Below are positions 47,101 to 57,905 of a DNA stretch of 64,000 nt, piece by piece (within the stretch, counting starts at the first letter, position 1; each line of letters opens with the position of its first letter). A program made the translations under genes and the position numbers. The stretch covers positions 20,342,869-20,406,868 of the forward strand of contig CM035809.1 in the NCBI GenBank assembly GCA_020466095.1, in the 5' to 3' direction. Source of the DNA: Chlorops oryzae. Its lineage: Eukaryota; Arthropoda; Insecta; Diptera; Chloropidae. Under the pieces are notes generated by a model. It had not been told where the DNA came from. It saw nothing but the letters and a program-made list of their open reading frames with translations, and did not search any database.

Positions 47101-48649
47101 ACCTGACTTCCCGGTGAGAATGTGTTTGATTGTTGCTGCTGTTGCTGCTGTTTGTTGTTGTTGCTGCTGCTGCTGCTTATTCGGTGTGCTATGATAAATA
47201 TCGTATGGACTCGAGGAACTATGATGATTATGATGGCTATGGTGAATGGCACCGCCGCCACCACTGCTGTTATTGTTACTGCTGCCATTGGAACTGGAGA
47301 ATTGCTGTGACGATTGCAACGATTGCAATTGAGTCAATTGATGTTGCTGTAGCTGCAGCAATTCCAATGGCGGTCCAGCTGGTGAGGCCTGCGGACTACC
47401 TAATTGATGTAAACTACTATTGCTATGTGGTGAGAGCAAGAAACCGCTATTGGATGTATTTGATGCTGATGACATTGGAGCTGCTGCTACTGCTGCTGCT
47501 ATAGCACTTGGTGTTGCCGGCAGAAACTCTTCGATATTACTAAAATCCTCCAAGATGTCCGGGAATCCGGCGCCGGTCTTATCAATCGGGAATATATAGT
47601 CCTCTTCGAGTGTGAAGGGTTCATTTTTGGTTGCAATAATGGCGCTGCCGATATCACTCCATAGCGAATTGGAGTGCGCGTTAACATCTTGGACATCGTA
47701 TATCAGCGAATTGTTGACGTCATCGCTCATTGAGGTATTGAGGCTTAAAAGCGTATGGTTATCTGAGGTAATAATGCCGGCAACGTTCATGCCATGCTGG
47801 CTCATCGGCGAGGCAATGTCATGGGTATAAAAACTGCTGGCCCCATTGTTGCCAATACCTGACGAGGTTATCGTCGGTGTAACGCTGTTGCTGCTATTGT
47901 GCATGCTGCTATTGGCAGCACTTAGACTAACATCCTGCAATAATGTTGGCGACAACGAACTCGCGTCCAATGCATCTAAGCCGTATTCCGATAGATCGGA
48001 TAACATCGGTGAGGATTGTTGCTGTTGCTGTTGTTGGGCTTGCCGGTGATGCTGTTGCTGCTGCTGCTGCTGTGTTGTTGTGTATGCTGTTGCTGTTGTT
48101 GATGTTGTTGTTGTTGTTGTTGTTGTGTTGCTGCTGTTGTTGTTGTTGGTTATGTTGTGTCATCATTGTTGGATTTTGCAATGGACTCGGACTTGATGTT
48201 GTTGTATGATGATGATGATGCAGCATTAATATATGCTTATCGTCCTGATACGATGAACTTATGTGTTGGCGATGCTGTGGGTGGCTCTGATTTGGATTGT
48301 TGCTACGTGGTATGGTTATGGCGTTTGTTAGCATAACATTACTGGGTCCACCAGTGCCAGAATTGTTGCCACTGCCGCCGCCACCGAGACTCCCGCTGCT
48401 GCTTGTGCTGCTTATGCCCGATGAGAGCGGTGAGTTAGCTGTTGAATTTCCTCCTGTTAGAATGGTCAAATGTGCTGTTGGACTTAATGCCGGTAAAAAC
48501 GATGCACTACCAAAGAGAAGACCACTTGAACTGTTACTGTTACCGCTTAGGCCCAGTGAAGTGTATAAATCAAACTTCAATGGGTTACTACTATTTGATG
48601 AGGTATCGAAAAAATCTGCAGACATTGGAAATAATTGATTTTCGGTCAT
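44144..48649 (-). CDS. REPTOR: REPTOR/CREBRF-type bZIP transcription factor
   Basis: Six coding exons on the minus strand: 48649-47103, 47045-46508, 46443-46223, 46148-45893, 44446-44327, 44247-44144 (TGA). All introns are GT/AG and phases fit. About 928 residues. The N-terminal half is low-complexity (Ser, Asn, His and polyGln) with acidic [13 protein letters not shown] in exon 2. Exon 3 has the CREBRF-like [13 protein letters not shown]. Exon 4 has [18 protein letters not shown] then the basic region [15 protein letters not shown]. The leucine-zipper part spans exons 4-5 ([23 protein letters not shown]). The end [15 protein letters not shown]...GGL matches the conserved CREBRF C terminus. 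Known role: transcription factor kept inactive by TORC1 and active in starvation or stress. Two extra-base frame breaks lie in polyGln tracts. Very confident. Confidence 0.95.
44522..44994. mobile_element. GAACCG-rich hAT MITE in a REPTOR intron
   Basis: The ends CAGGGATGTGAAACGG (44522) and, inverted, CAGGGAAGTGAACAGG (44994) are flanked by the exact 8-bp duplication CTCTAAAA (44514-44521, 44995-45002). Both subterminal thirds are packed with GAACCG/AACCGAACC units. There is no reading frame. A partial second copy is at 69-330. Confidence 0.85.
45075..45892 (-). repeat. 171-bp dimeric tandem array starting at a REPTOR splice donor
   Basis: The motif TCCCCACCTTTCTGTG recurs at 45101, 45272, 45443, 45614 and 45785, exactly 171 bases apart each time. 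On the sense (minus) strand each unit is two related halves of about 85 bases, one with AAAGTCACAGAAAGG and one with AAAGTCACAGAAATGG. Near-identical units (a few substitutions each) indicate recent amplification or conversion. The array lies in the intron after exon 4 and begins within its donor: CATA-GTAAGTCACAGAAAGG at 45893/45892. Confidence 0.9.
47151..47153 (-). other. REPTOR: Frame break in REPTOR polyGln tract 2
   Basis: The frame that reads [11 protein letters not shown] enters a CAA-to-CAG junction here and leaves as TAATAAT. Removing one A restores polyGln and the exon end SNTFSPGSQ with its donor CAG-GTTAGT. The break is probably an indel error in a repeat. Confidence 0.7.
48072..48074 (-). 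other. REPTOR: Frame break in REPTOR polyGln tract 1
   Basis: Upstream the frame from the ATG reads HNNNNNNN and NSIHNN. Downstream the conserved-looking frame is QQQQQ then HHRQAQQQ and [12 protein letters not shown]. One extra A at an AAC/CAG junction accounts for the shift. Both REPTOR breaks have the same sign and the same kind of site. Confidence 0.7.
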
Positions 48650-48878
48650 TTTATGTTTATATCACATCTGGTTATTTGAACTTTGTTTTGGTGCTGTTTG
48701 GTAGTTAATTCTTTACTTTTTAAGGACTTCAATTGTATATGGTCCAAAAGAGGTTTCAATTTGTTTTTTTTTTTTTTTTTTAGTTTTTGAAGCTTGGCTG
48801 GTACACGACCACGCCCCTTTTGAGAGGGTGGGTGTTTGAAGTTTAAAACTTTTGGTGTTTTCTGTGGAGGTAGTTTAT
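48650..48878 (-). other. REPTOR 5' leader part of the first coding exon
   Basis: Minus-strand CATTTCGTTTCAG ending at 48879 is a good splice acceptor. The exon would carry 229 untranslated bases before AAACATAAAATG. At least one upstream non-coding exon is implied, beyond the GA/CT tract at 49070-50190. Confidence 0.55.
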
Positions 48879-49069
48879 CTGAAACGAAATGAAGAGAGGT
48901 TTTTGTGGTAAGTATTTTTGGCTTTGCAAAACATAGTGGTGAGGTATAAGCTACTTAAATATGTTGATATTGAGGATTATTTTCTTAAAGTCTTCAGATT
49001 TTCCCAAATTTTCTTTCACAAAAAAGTGTAAGTTGGAGAAATAGGGGAGAAAGATTGAAAGAGACGTGT

Positions 49070-50190
49070 GTTAGTGTAAGTGTGAGAGAGAAGGAAAGGG
49101 ATGGGTGAGGAGAGAGGAGAGAAAAGAGGGAGAGAGGGGGAGGGGGGCGTGTTAGAGAGATAGAGAGACAAAGCGAGAAAGGGAGAGAGAGAGAGAGGAA
49201 GTCGAAGAAAACCAGATTGAGAGTGAAAGAGAGGAAGCTTGAGAAAGAGAGAGAGGAAGTTTGAAAGAGGGAGAGAGAGACAGAGAAAGAAAGTGAGAAA
49301 GAGATGAGAGAGAAAGTGAGAGAGAGAGAGAAAGTGAGAGAGAGAGAAAGTGAGAGAGAGGGAGAGAAAAAGTGTTAGAGAGAGAGAGAAAGGGAGAGAG
49401 AGAAAGAGAGAGAGAAAGTGAGAGAGAGAAAGTGAGAGAGAAAAATTGAGAGAGATAAAGTGAGAGAGAGATAGAGTGAGAGAGAGAAAGTTAGAGAGAT
49501 AAAGCGAGTGAGAGAGAGAGAAAGCTGAGCGAGAAATAGAAAGTGAGAGAGAGGGAAAGTGAGAGAGAGAAAGTGAGAGAGAGAAAGTGAGAGAGAGAAA
49601 GTGAGAGAGAGAAAGTGAGAGAGAGAGAGAGGAGAGAAGTGAGAGAGAAAGTGAGAGAGAGAAAGTGAGAGAGAGAGAGAAAGATAGAGAGAGAGAGAAA
49701 GTGAGAGAGAGAAAGTGAGAGAGAGAAAGTGAGAGAGAGAAAGTGAGAGAGAGAAAGTGAGAGAGAGAGAGGAGGAGAGAGAGAAGTGAGAGAGAGATGA
49801 AGAGAGAGAGAAGTGAGAGAGAGAGAAGGAGAGAGAGAGGAAAGTGAGAGAGAGAGAGAGAGAATGGAGAGAGAGAGATAAATGAGAGAGAGAGATGAAA
49901 GAGAGAGAATGAGAGAGAGAGAATGAGAGAGAGAATGAGTAGAAAGAAGTGAGAGAGATAGAGAGATGAGAGAGAAGTGAGAGAGAGATGAAGTGAGAGA
50001 AGAGAGAAAGAGAGAGAAGAGAGTGAGAGAGATAGCGAGTGAGAGAGAGGGAGAGAGAAAGTGTTAGAGAGAGAGAAAGTGAGAGAGAGATAGCGAGTGT
50101 GAGAGAGAAAGTGAGAGAGAGATAGAGTGGAGAGAGAGAGTAGAGTGGGATAGTAGAGGAGTAGAGAGAGATAGAAAGTAAGAAAATGAG
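49070..50190. repeat. 1.1-kb GA-rich tract upstream of REPTOR
   Basis: Nearly uninterrupted GAGA, GAGAAA and GTGAGAGA units on the plus strand; on the REPTOR sense strand it is a pyrimidine tract. Units such as AAAGTGAGAGAG recur at 8-18 base spacing. Long Ser/Leu frames across it are artefacts. GA repeats can bind GAGA factor, and CT repeats can bind splice regulators; neither is shown here. Confidence 0.9.
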
Positions 50191-50199
50191 AGTAGATGG

Positions 50200-51700
50200 T
50201 GTGGAGGAGGGAAGGGGGTGGGGGTAAACGAGTGTTAGAGATGTAAAGTACATCAAAATGTTTTATTCCAATCGTCAAATTTACTATTATTTCCAATTTT
50301 TCATTTATCAAATAAAATATTATGGCACTGTACATTCAAAATACATCATCATTGAGTAAAAAATTTCCCCATTACCGAACTCATTAGCCTCCCAAGTCCT
50401 CACATTGCACGCATACATTTGTTGACAGCCTCAGTACATAAACAGCTTCATATCAATATACATATGTAAATTTACTGCTGTCACGTGTCGACAATTCATA
50501 CTCGCTCAAATGAGTGTGATGATAAGAGGCGCCAGTCACGATGTGATACTCAACTCACATTGATTTCTTTGAACCGAAAGATATTGTGTTTCAATTTCAA
50601 CAACAGAATGCAAAAAATAAATCAAAAAGAATAATAATCGCTTTTTTGCACTAGAATCAACGGGAATGTCTGCTAACTTCCGATGAACTGACAAAAAAAA
50701 AAACTTTTCTAAATTGATAACAGGCGGCAAAATCAAGTCGAACACTTTTTATCGCCATCACTGTGCGATTCTTTTCTAGGGCAGCATTTAAACTTATCGC
50801 AAAAAAAAAAAAGAAATATTTGCGGTTTCCTTAAAAAAAAAAATAATATAAGCGACAGTTGAAGATTAAATGAATTCAATTTTCAAACTTCATTCAAATT
50901 GAGTAGCGATTGAACGACATTGGGTCAAACAGTGGCGGCAATAATATCGCCCACAATCAATTGTCTCTGCACTTGAAACGCTGTAACGTGTGCCGCCGCG
51001 TGCGCTTTTCAGATTCTTTTCTCTTGTTTCATTTTTCATCCATTTTCGAAATAGTTTTGTTTATTCACATGGATGCGATATGATGCGAAAAAGAGAGAAA
51101 GTAAAAGGGAGGGAAATAGGGCATTCTGAGTGCTGTAAAGACGCGCGTGTTCACCACCTAAAAATGAATGGAATGGATGGGAATGGAATGAGTAAGGCTT
51201 GCACGTGTCGAAGGCATGGCTTTTCTTGATTGTAGCTCTAAACAGGCTGGCTATTGAACTAAGGTTATTATCGCAAAAACTCGCTATTAAGTGTTTAGAA
51301 TAATGACTTAAATAAAATTTTTGTGTTATCTTAGAAAGTTTTCTTTGTTGTCTGGCAGAGTCCAGATTATAAGTCTAGTCGAGACTTAATACATGAATAT
51401 TTTGTCTGGCTAAAAAACTTGATAAAAGAATTTTTTTTTTTTTTTGGGATTAGATAACATTCAAGATATTATGGGAATTCATTCGAACCCTCGATGGAGT
51501 GAACTCTGAGAACTTCTTTGCCTTAACTGTCGAAATACATGGAAGCTTTGACGGCTGTTTAAAAAGTTTTCAAAGTTCACTAAGTTCGAGGTCTGAATGA
51601 ATTTTCTTATTAATTAAAAAAAAAAGAAACAGACTTTGTTGTAAAGGGTCCTACAAACGCTTCAACAAATATCAATCGAAAGAAATCGACGTAAAATTTT
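50200..51700. other. No exon recognised; REPTOR upstream region
   Basis: No coding exon was recognised. It may contain the REPTOR promoter and non-coding first exon, but no core promoter could be supported. GC rises slightly at 50930-51200. Confidence 0.4.
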
Positions 51701-51707
51701 GTGCCTT

Positions 51708-52250
51708 AAGCTCAAAATCCAATATTGCGAGAGCTCGATGCGAGACGCCGAGAGTTGCGTGAATATTTGCGTGACGCATTTCAATCTCCAATGACAGTTC
51801 TGCGTCGCGCAGATGACAGCATAATTTCACTTCTAGTAATGCAATATTTGAACCAAGTCCTAATCGAACAAGTACCGAGTACTCATAAAAATTATTCGTT
51901 ATCACTTATGTTCTCGCTTATGACGGCTATAACTGCTGTTGAACTTGTTCACTACTTATTTTTATTATTTTCAAACAAATTTTGCTTTATGTTTTAAAAA
52001 TACCAACAATTTTTATTTGAACATTTTTGGTTTCAATAGTTTTAACGAGTACCCAATAGCGAGTACTTAAAAAAATATCTAAATCATTAGTTGTCAAACT
52101 GCCTCGCAACGAGAAATATTCAACATTCCTAACTTTTCTCGATACGAGCTCTCGCAGTGCGATACATTGGAGCTTGAGCCATACGATTGAATGTATTGAA
52201 ATATTTGAGCGTCTCGCATCGGGCTCTCGCAATATTGGATTTTGGGCTTT
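51708..52250. mobile_element. Terminal-inverted-repeat element, about 543 bases
   Basis: AAGCTCAAAATCCAATATTG at 51708 continues CGAGAGCTCGATGCGAGACGC. The inverted right end, from 52250, reads AAGCCCAAAATCCAATATTG and continues CGAGAGCCCGATGCGAGACGC. The arms match at about 39 of 41 bases. No coding capacity and no clear target duplication. Confidence 0.75.
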
Positions 52251-52637
52251 AGGTTGCTTGACAAACAGATTGAAAGTTTCCAAAATTGTTTGATAGTATT
52301 TTTTCTTTTTTGACTCAATGGACGGATTTTTTGAAGTGTTTGTGGGCTGGTTTAGAGATTTTTTTATTTAACCTTTAAAGTTAATGACACTTAAAAGAAA
52401 TTTTGTTCAGCCCTATTGGCTAAAGAAGGCATTAAAGAGGATATTACTATCTTGAAAAGGTCAAAACATTTTTTTTTTCAAAAATCTTACAAGAAAATTA
52501 ACCTCTTCGGACCTAGAGTGCAATGGCCTTTAAGATTTTACGTGCTTACAATAAGATTTTAATTACCTAAAATCTACTGTTTTCATTTGGAGAATTTGGT
52601 AGGATATGATCGTTTTAGGTCAAAGGGAATCCGCCGC

Positions 52638-52846
52638 TAGTGATGTGAAAAACTTATCGAAAATTGCAAATGGGCCGCTCTTGATGTGAAAAAGTTAAAC
52701 CAGGTATATTTAATAAACTGATCAGCTTCGTGCGAAACAGGCGCTGTGGCGGCGACACATTACCGATTTTCGATAACAATTTTTCACATCACTAGTGGAG
52801 GATTTTGCGGCAGGTTTCCGATTTTCGATAAACTTTTCACATCACT
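52638..52846. mobile_element. Small inverted-repeat element with a third end
   Basis: TAGTGATGTGAAAAACTTAT (52638) is inverted at TTTTTCACATCACTA (ending 52794). A third end, TTTTCACATCACTG, lies at 52846 after another CGATTTTCGATAA. The three ends suggest one element plus a solo end, or a composite. Confidence 0.5.
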
Positions 52847-53029
52847 GTCGGTGGACTTTGCGGCCTAGAACGTAGAGCCATAATTTTCAACTATTTCTAT
52901 TACTTGGGGACACAAAAAGCCATTTCTGGCTAAGGGATTGCACATTTTTACCGTTTTGACCATTAATCGATAATAAAAATGTGTAGTGACACATTTAGAA
53001 AATTGTCTTCAAGGGTTAAACGAAATTCG

Positions 53030-53500
53030 GTATGCGTGCTAACGGGGACATGAGTAAGAACAGGTTCGAGAATGGACCCGATCGGACCATTTTTAGGGGT
53101 ACCTCCAGTACTAGGGTCTGTTATGAAAATCACAAAAACTGCTCTAACATCGAAGTTTTTCAAGATATTTTAATATTTGAACATTGTTTAAAGGCAAGTA
53201 AAACGATTTCCAAAAATTGAAAAAGTGGGTGTGGCAGAAGGGCGTTTTTCGAATATTGTCTCCTACACCCGAAATTCAAATGGGACTTGAACGAAAGTGG
53301 GCACTTATGCTGCCTATGTAGCCATAAAATCTCTCCAAAAATTTCTTTGATAGGTCCATTATTAAGGGTACCTCCAGTACTAGGGTCTGTCACAAAAATC
53401 TCAAAACTGCCCCAAAATCTGACTTTTTCCAATATTTCAATGAAACTTAGAATTTGCGCGTATATTTAAGCCTCCAATTAGAATTCAAAAGAATTGGAAA
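53030..53500. repeat. Diverged tandem duplication, offset 269 bases
   Basis: GGGTACCTCCAGTACTAGGG starts at 53097 and again at 53366. Flanking blocks (AAAATCTCAAAACTGC/ACAAAAACTGC) and a GGAAAAGTGGGCGTGGCA-type block also recur in order. Confidence 0.6.
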
Positions 53501-53509
53501 AGTGGGCGT

Positions 53510-54855
53510 GGCAAAGGGCGGTTTTCATAAAGAAATCTATCATAAATTGGTATATAGGGCCCCTTATGGCCTTAAACACCTCTTGATATTAAAAATTCTT
53601 TGAACATGTGTGCCTGTGTCGGTTATTCTATTGTCAGGCACGCCTGACTATAACACCCTTACTTGTTTTTTTTTTTTTAATATTTATAAATCTCTAACCG
53701 TGAAACCTTATTAGCTTTTCCTTTATCAAGTCCCACTAAAATCTTTCCGCATCCATTTTATCAGCAAGAAAACTTTCCCCAAGGTTGAAATTAACATTAA
53801 TTACCCTTTATCAATGATCGCAGTTCGAAAAATTCCCCCCACACTTAATACCAAAGAACACGAAAATAAAAAATTTACTCGAAATTAATTAAAACTAGTA
53901 TTTCTTCAACCACTGTTAGTTGTCACAGCTGATAAGTAACGTTGTATAGCGAAGCGCAATGACGCATGAACTGACCCTCAATAATAACAACAACAACAAA
54001 AAACCACGCCTCCTCCATAGAGCGGCCATATAACCATTATAAAAAAATATAAAAAAATAAAAACAATAAAGGAAATTAATAAATACAAAAACAAAACAAC
54101 GCGTCACAATCAATTGGGCTGTTTACAATCGCTCTTCTATCATATTCAATAAAAACAAATAACGAAGAAGAAAAAACACCAAGAAGAAGAAGAAATTTAA
54201 AAACAAAAACACAAGTAAAAAAAAAAATATCACAAACGCATAAAAAAGACACACCCATTTTTTCTCTCTGCAAGCCCCTCGAATAAAGCATAAGACTTCA
54301 GATCGGAACGTCATGCGACGGAAACGGAGATTGTTTACAGTTTTTATGAAATTGGCTTAAAAGGAATATAATAAATATTATATGTGGCGTGACTTGAAAA
54401 TGGAAAACAATAACAAATTGCGTAGGCCAAATTTCAGGAAGATTAGTCCAAAAAAATCAAGATAATATTATCCTAAAAACGAATAAAGAAAAAAAGCACC
54501 ACAACGACGGAAAATGAATGAATTTATGTACCTCAACGTTTGCCAAGAGAAGGAAAGGAATGCTTTTTAGTTTAAATAAATAAAATAATAATAAACGCAT
54601 CTGTACATACATACATAAATACAATGTATGTGAATATCGGACATAACAATTTCAATAATTCTTTCAAATGTTTTGAGGAGACCTGTCAAAGGTGTCTATT
54701 TTTGAATCTTTGAGGCGTAAAATTTTGGCAGTGTAGACTAGAGCAGAAGCAATTTCGGGTATAATAGAGAGTCATGTCTGCAAAAAGGTTGCCCGGTGTC
54801 GCTTTAATCTACAATGGAATTGGAGGATTTATCGGGAAACATCAAAACTTTAAAT
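53510..54855. other. No gene recognised
   Basis: A/C-rich stretches with CAACAACAAC and AAGAAGAAG at 53980-54200 resemble fly leader sequence, but no start, donor or frame could be supported. Confidence 0.35.
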
Positions 54856-54861
54856 CTTTAT

Positions 54862-55293
54862 CAGCCCCGATTCTGAATAGTCTCGGAGAACAAATTCCCG
54901 GGGAGTTTATTTTTCTCGGGACTGAAAAAATTTTAGTGCCACTTATTCTCTATATAAATTTCATCAAAATCGGACGTCATGAAATTTTTGCATTTTATGG
55001 GTTTTTGGTCCACAACTCTATAAACTTCCTCTAACCCCCGAAATTTTTTTTTGGCTAATGTCTTACAATTGTTCAATATACCACTGTGGCCAATATAAGC
55101 ACTACCAAAGCAGTCTCTCTCTGGCTACGTCCCTGAAAGATAGGGTAAGGAAAATTATTGCTATGGGTCAAATAATGGTTCTCCATCAAATTTCTTCCCC
55201 CAAATATTTAAAAAAAGGTAGTAGTTTACTCTCGACAAAAGAATATTCCCCAGAAATTTGTTCCCCGGGAATATTCAGGCTGTATCGGGGCTG
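54862..55293. mobile_element. MITE of the same family as 42940-43167
   Basis: CAGCCCCGAT at 54862 is inverted at ATCGGGGCTG ending 55293. Inside are TTCCCGGGGAGTTTATTTTT on the left and the inverted CTGAATATTCCCGGGGAAC on the right, as in the smaller copy at 42940. TAT on both sides may be the target site. Confidence 0.6.
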
Positions 55294-55299
55294 TATAGC

Positions 55300-55820
55300 T
55301 TTCCTTTAAGTTTGTCGTAAGGATCCTCGTTACGGAAATGACCCTTTGCCAAAGTCTTTTAAAGTCTTTTCTTCGTCTTACCACGCCCACTTTTTAGGAC
55401 AACCCAAGTTTTTCGAAGAGCAAATATAACTGGCACTAACTACGGGTTAGATTTGTTATGAATCAGATATATTCGGTACTTCTGGTGGCGGGTTTTATTA
55501 TGGAAAAATTGATCTAAAAAAAACTTGCTGTGCTCTACGAAATTCGAGATTCACAAGTCAGGATCATCGGCGTATTTAAGCAATTATTTTGGGGGTTAAT
55601 AGTCCTTCAGAAATACGACGAATCAAAAGGTTCAGTTAGGTATTGATATGCCTAAGGCCTCTCCCAAAATGATTATCTAAGTACGTGTCAGAACCCATAA
55701 AAACAAAAATTTTAATGTCTCCACTACCTTTACGAATATTTCAGGATCAGACAGACAAAAAACCATTCAAAATTATGGAGAAATATACACATAAAAATAA
55801 TTATTTCAAATGTCTCCACA
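55300..55820. other. No gene recognised
   Basis: Nothing supported in this spacer. Confidence 0.4.
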
Positions 55821-55832
55821 TATGCCACTTTT

Positions 55833-55999
55833 GACGACCTCTGTCCCGTAGTTGGTTGAGATGCTAACTTTCAAAGCGAGAGGTTTTGGGTTCAACTCCT
55901 AGCTCAGCTGGTGGATGTTTGTTTTTTCCCCCATTTTTCGTGGTATCACAACGGGTCACCCTTGGTGGCAGTCACACTAACCTAACCTTATCTAACCTG
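55833..55999 (+). mobile_element. tRNA-derived SINE
   Basis: A 167-base insert flanked by the exact duplication TGCCACTTTT (55823-55832, 56000-56009). It has a B box GGTTCAACTCC at 55889-55899 that fits GGTTCRANNCC, and an A-box-like TAGTTGGTTGAGATGC about 40 bases upstream. This is the internal RNA polymerase III promoter of a tRNA-derived SINE. The body ends CTAACCTAACCTTATCTAACC. Confidence 0.7.
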
Positions 56000-56009
56000 T
56001 GCCACTTTT

Positions 56010-57410
56010 TGCCACTTTTTTTGGGGAATACACATATCCTCCGACTGTTTTAAATTCAATTTAGGGTAGATTCCTCTTAACTGGCAATATTTCTACAGGC
56101 GGACATTATCATCCTTATTTAATGTGATTTTCGATGCAACATGAGCACTCACAAACATAATGTTTTCTCTCTAAAAAAAAAAACAGCCTCATTTAATTCA
56201 AAGATGTGAAATTTCAATATTTCTCTGTCGAAAGAGCATTAGAACATTAAGACGAAAGCCTTGTAGAGAAGTCCTACAGATGATATCCGCAAAATGAATT
56301 CTAAGAATTGAATAGAAATTCGCAAAATCCAAAAACAATAGAAAAAAGAAAACCATGAGTTTGTTTTTTCGCGATAAACAAAAACATGTTTTTTACTTTC
56401 GATTATTGTTGGGTGCTAAGAAACTCATTCTCATTCCCACCATTCCCTTTTGAAGTGTGCACTTCCCCTGTTTTTTTTTTTATTTTTTTTCTGGAATCAA
56501 AACACGAGTGCGTCATATTTTTGTTAAATAACTTAATCGGAAAGACCGGTTATCTTAAAACAAACGGGGTGTTTTTTGTCTTTTGTTTATCGATACACTT
56601 CAATTCAAAAACGTATGAAGAGAAATAATCAAAAAAAATTAACAGAATAAATGTTGATTTTTTTTTAAAGGTTAACTGTTATACAAAACGCCATAGTGCG
56701 CCATGGCGTATGAGCAATGTTTTTACAGCTGATTTTTGTCTTACAAAACAAATTGATTTTATTCAGGTGTTCATTTTTAATTGAAAATCTTTGAAATTAG
56801 AAAATTTCCTTTCAAAAGGGTTGGTTTTAATGAATTTCTACTTTTTGAGAAGGTATAAGCTCAAAATGAGCCTTCTAGGACTTAAAAAAGGCACTCTTAA
56901 TGGGGGAATACTATGATTGATATGTCAAGTAACTCGAGTAACGTTTTCTAATGCGAACAAGAATATCGTAACTGAGCTTAGAAGGTTAGGTTAGGTAAAA
57001 CTGGACGGTCACTAAGACCAGACATAGAACCAACGGTTCCGTAGCCATAGCAGTGTAGAGCTAAGAAGGCCATCAGCAATAATTTGATATTGCAAGATGT
57101 TTCTTAAAAAAAAAAAAAACCCCACATCATCATGACTTTTATTTTCTAACGCTTAAGCGATCATAAAGATATCTTCCATATAGGGTTGTTGGTCGAGGAG
57201 GAGGAACGTGGTTGAACTTTCTACAATTCCAAACTGCCTAATGGGGAGACACGCAGAACGCCCGTCCAACGACTTCTGAAGAAAATACAGATCCGTGGTC
57301 GAAGAAGAGTCGGTGAGTGACTTTATGGTATGTGCCACTTCTCGGGCCTCGGAGAAGACTCCGGTTTCTCAGGTCCTTCTTCTAGACTTCTCTCACTGAG
57401 TTTCTCTTTG
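56010..57410. other. No gene recognised
   Basis: Contains GGTTAGGTTAGGT near 56983, an echo of the SINE tail in inverse, and an A-run near 57107. No exon supported. Confidence 0.4.
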
Positions 57411-57415
57411 TAAGT

Positions 57416-57552
57416 CGCTGTTAATATTAGGCGACAAATCACCAGCGATACAGTTGGTTTGAGAGAAAAATACTCCCATACCACATCCCCAAATAACCCT
57501 CGCCCTCAAACCAACTGTGTCGATGGTGATTTGTCGCCTAATATGAACAGCG
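57416..57552. repeat. Hairpin with 49-base arms
   Basis: The left arm from CGCTGTTAATATTAGGCGAC to ACAGTTGGTTTGAG pairs with the right arm ending at 57552. Inverted, the right arm reads CGCTGTTCATATTAGGCGAC to ACAGTTGGTTTGAG. About 45 of 48 positions match, with a loop of about 40 bases. It may be a tiny MITE or a structured RNA. Confidence 0.75.
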
Positions 57553-57905
57553 ATTAAGAATAAAAGACGTGGCTGGGTTCATAAGTGACTCTAATGGGGT
57601 ACCAAGATAGGTCTGCTTACCACCGTGGTACCATAACAGTCCAAAATTCGGCCTAAGTATGCCACCCATCAAATAGGCATTTGCCTTCACCTAACTTAAC
57701 ATAACCTTAAACTCTACTATTTTCAAAATGGAGCACTGCAGATAAGACTCTGAGGCCTGAAATTACTTTTCACAGTCCTGCGTCCATACTTCTTTCATTA
57801 AAAAATTTCATACATTTTTTTTTTATTTTAATTTGCATGAATTTCGGCGGTGTTCTTCAAGAGGAAAATGAACTCTTAGCAGACTTTGCCTTCGGAGTGG
57901 AACTA

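Noticed and set aside
49016..50335. Very long Ser/Leu-rich open frames on the minus strand
   Set aside because: They are translations of the CT/GA repeat tract; several frames are open at once and no domain exists.
55838..55910. A functional tRNA gene
   Set aside because: The B box fits but the cloverleaf arms do not close and the unit is part of a retroposed insert with its own duplication.
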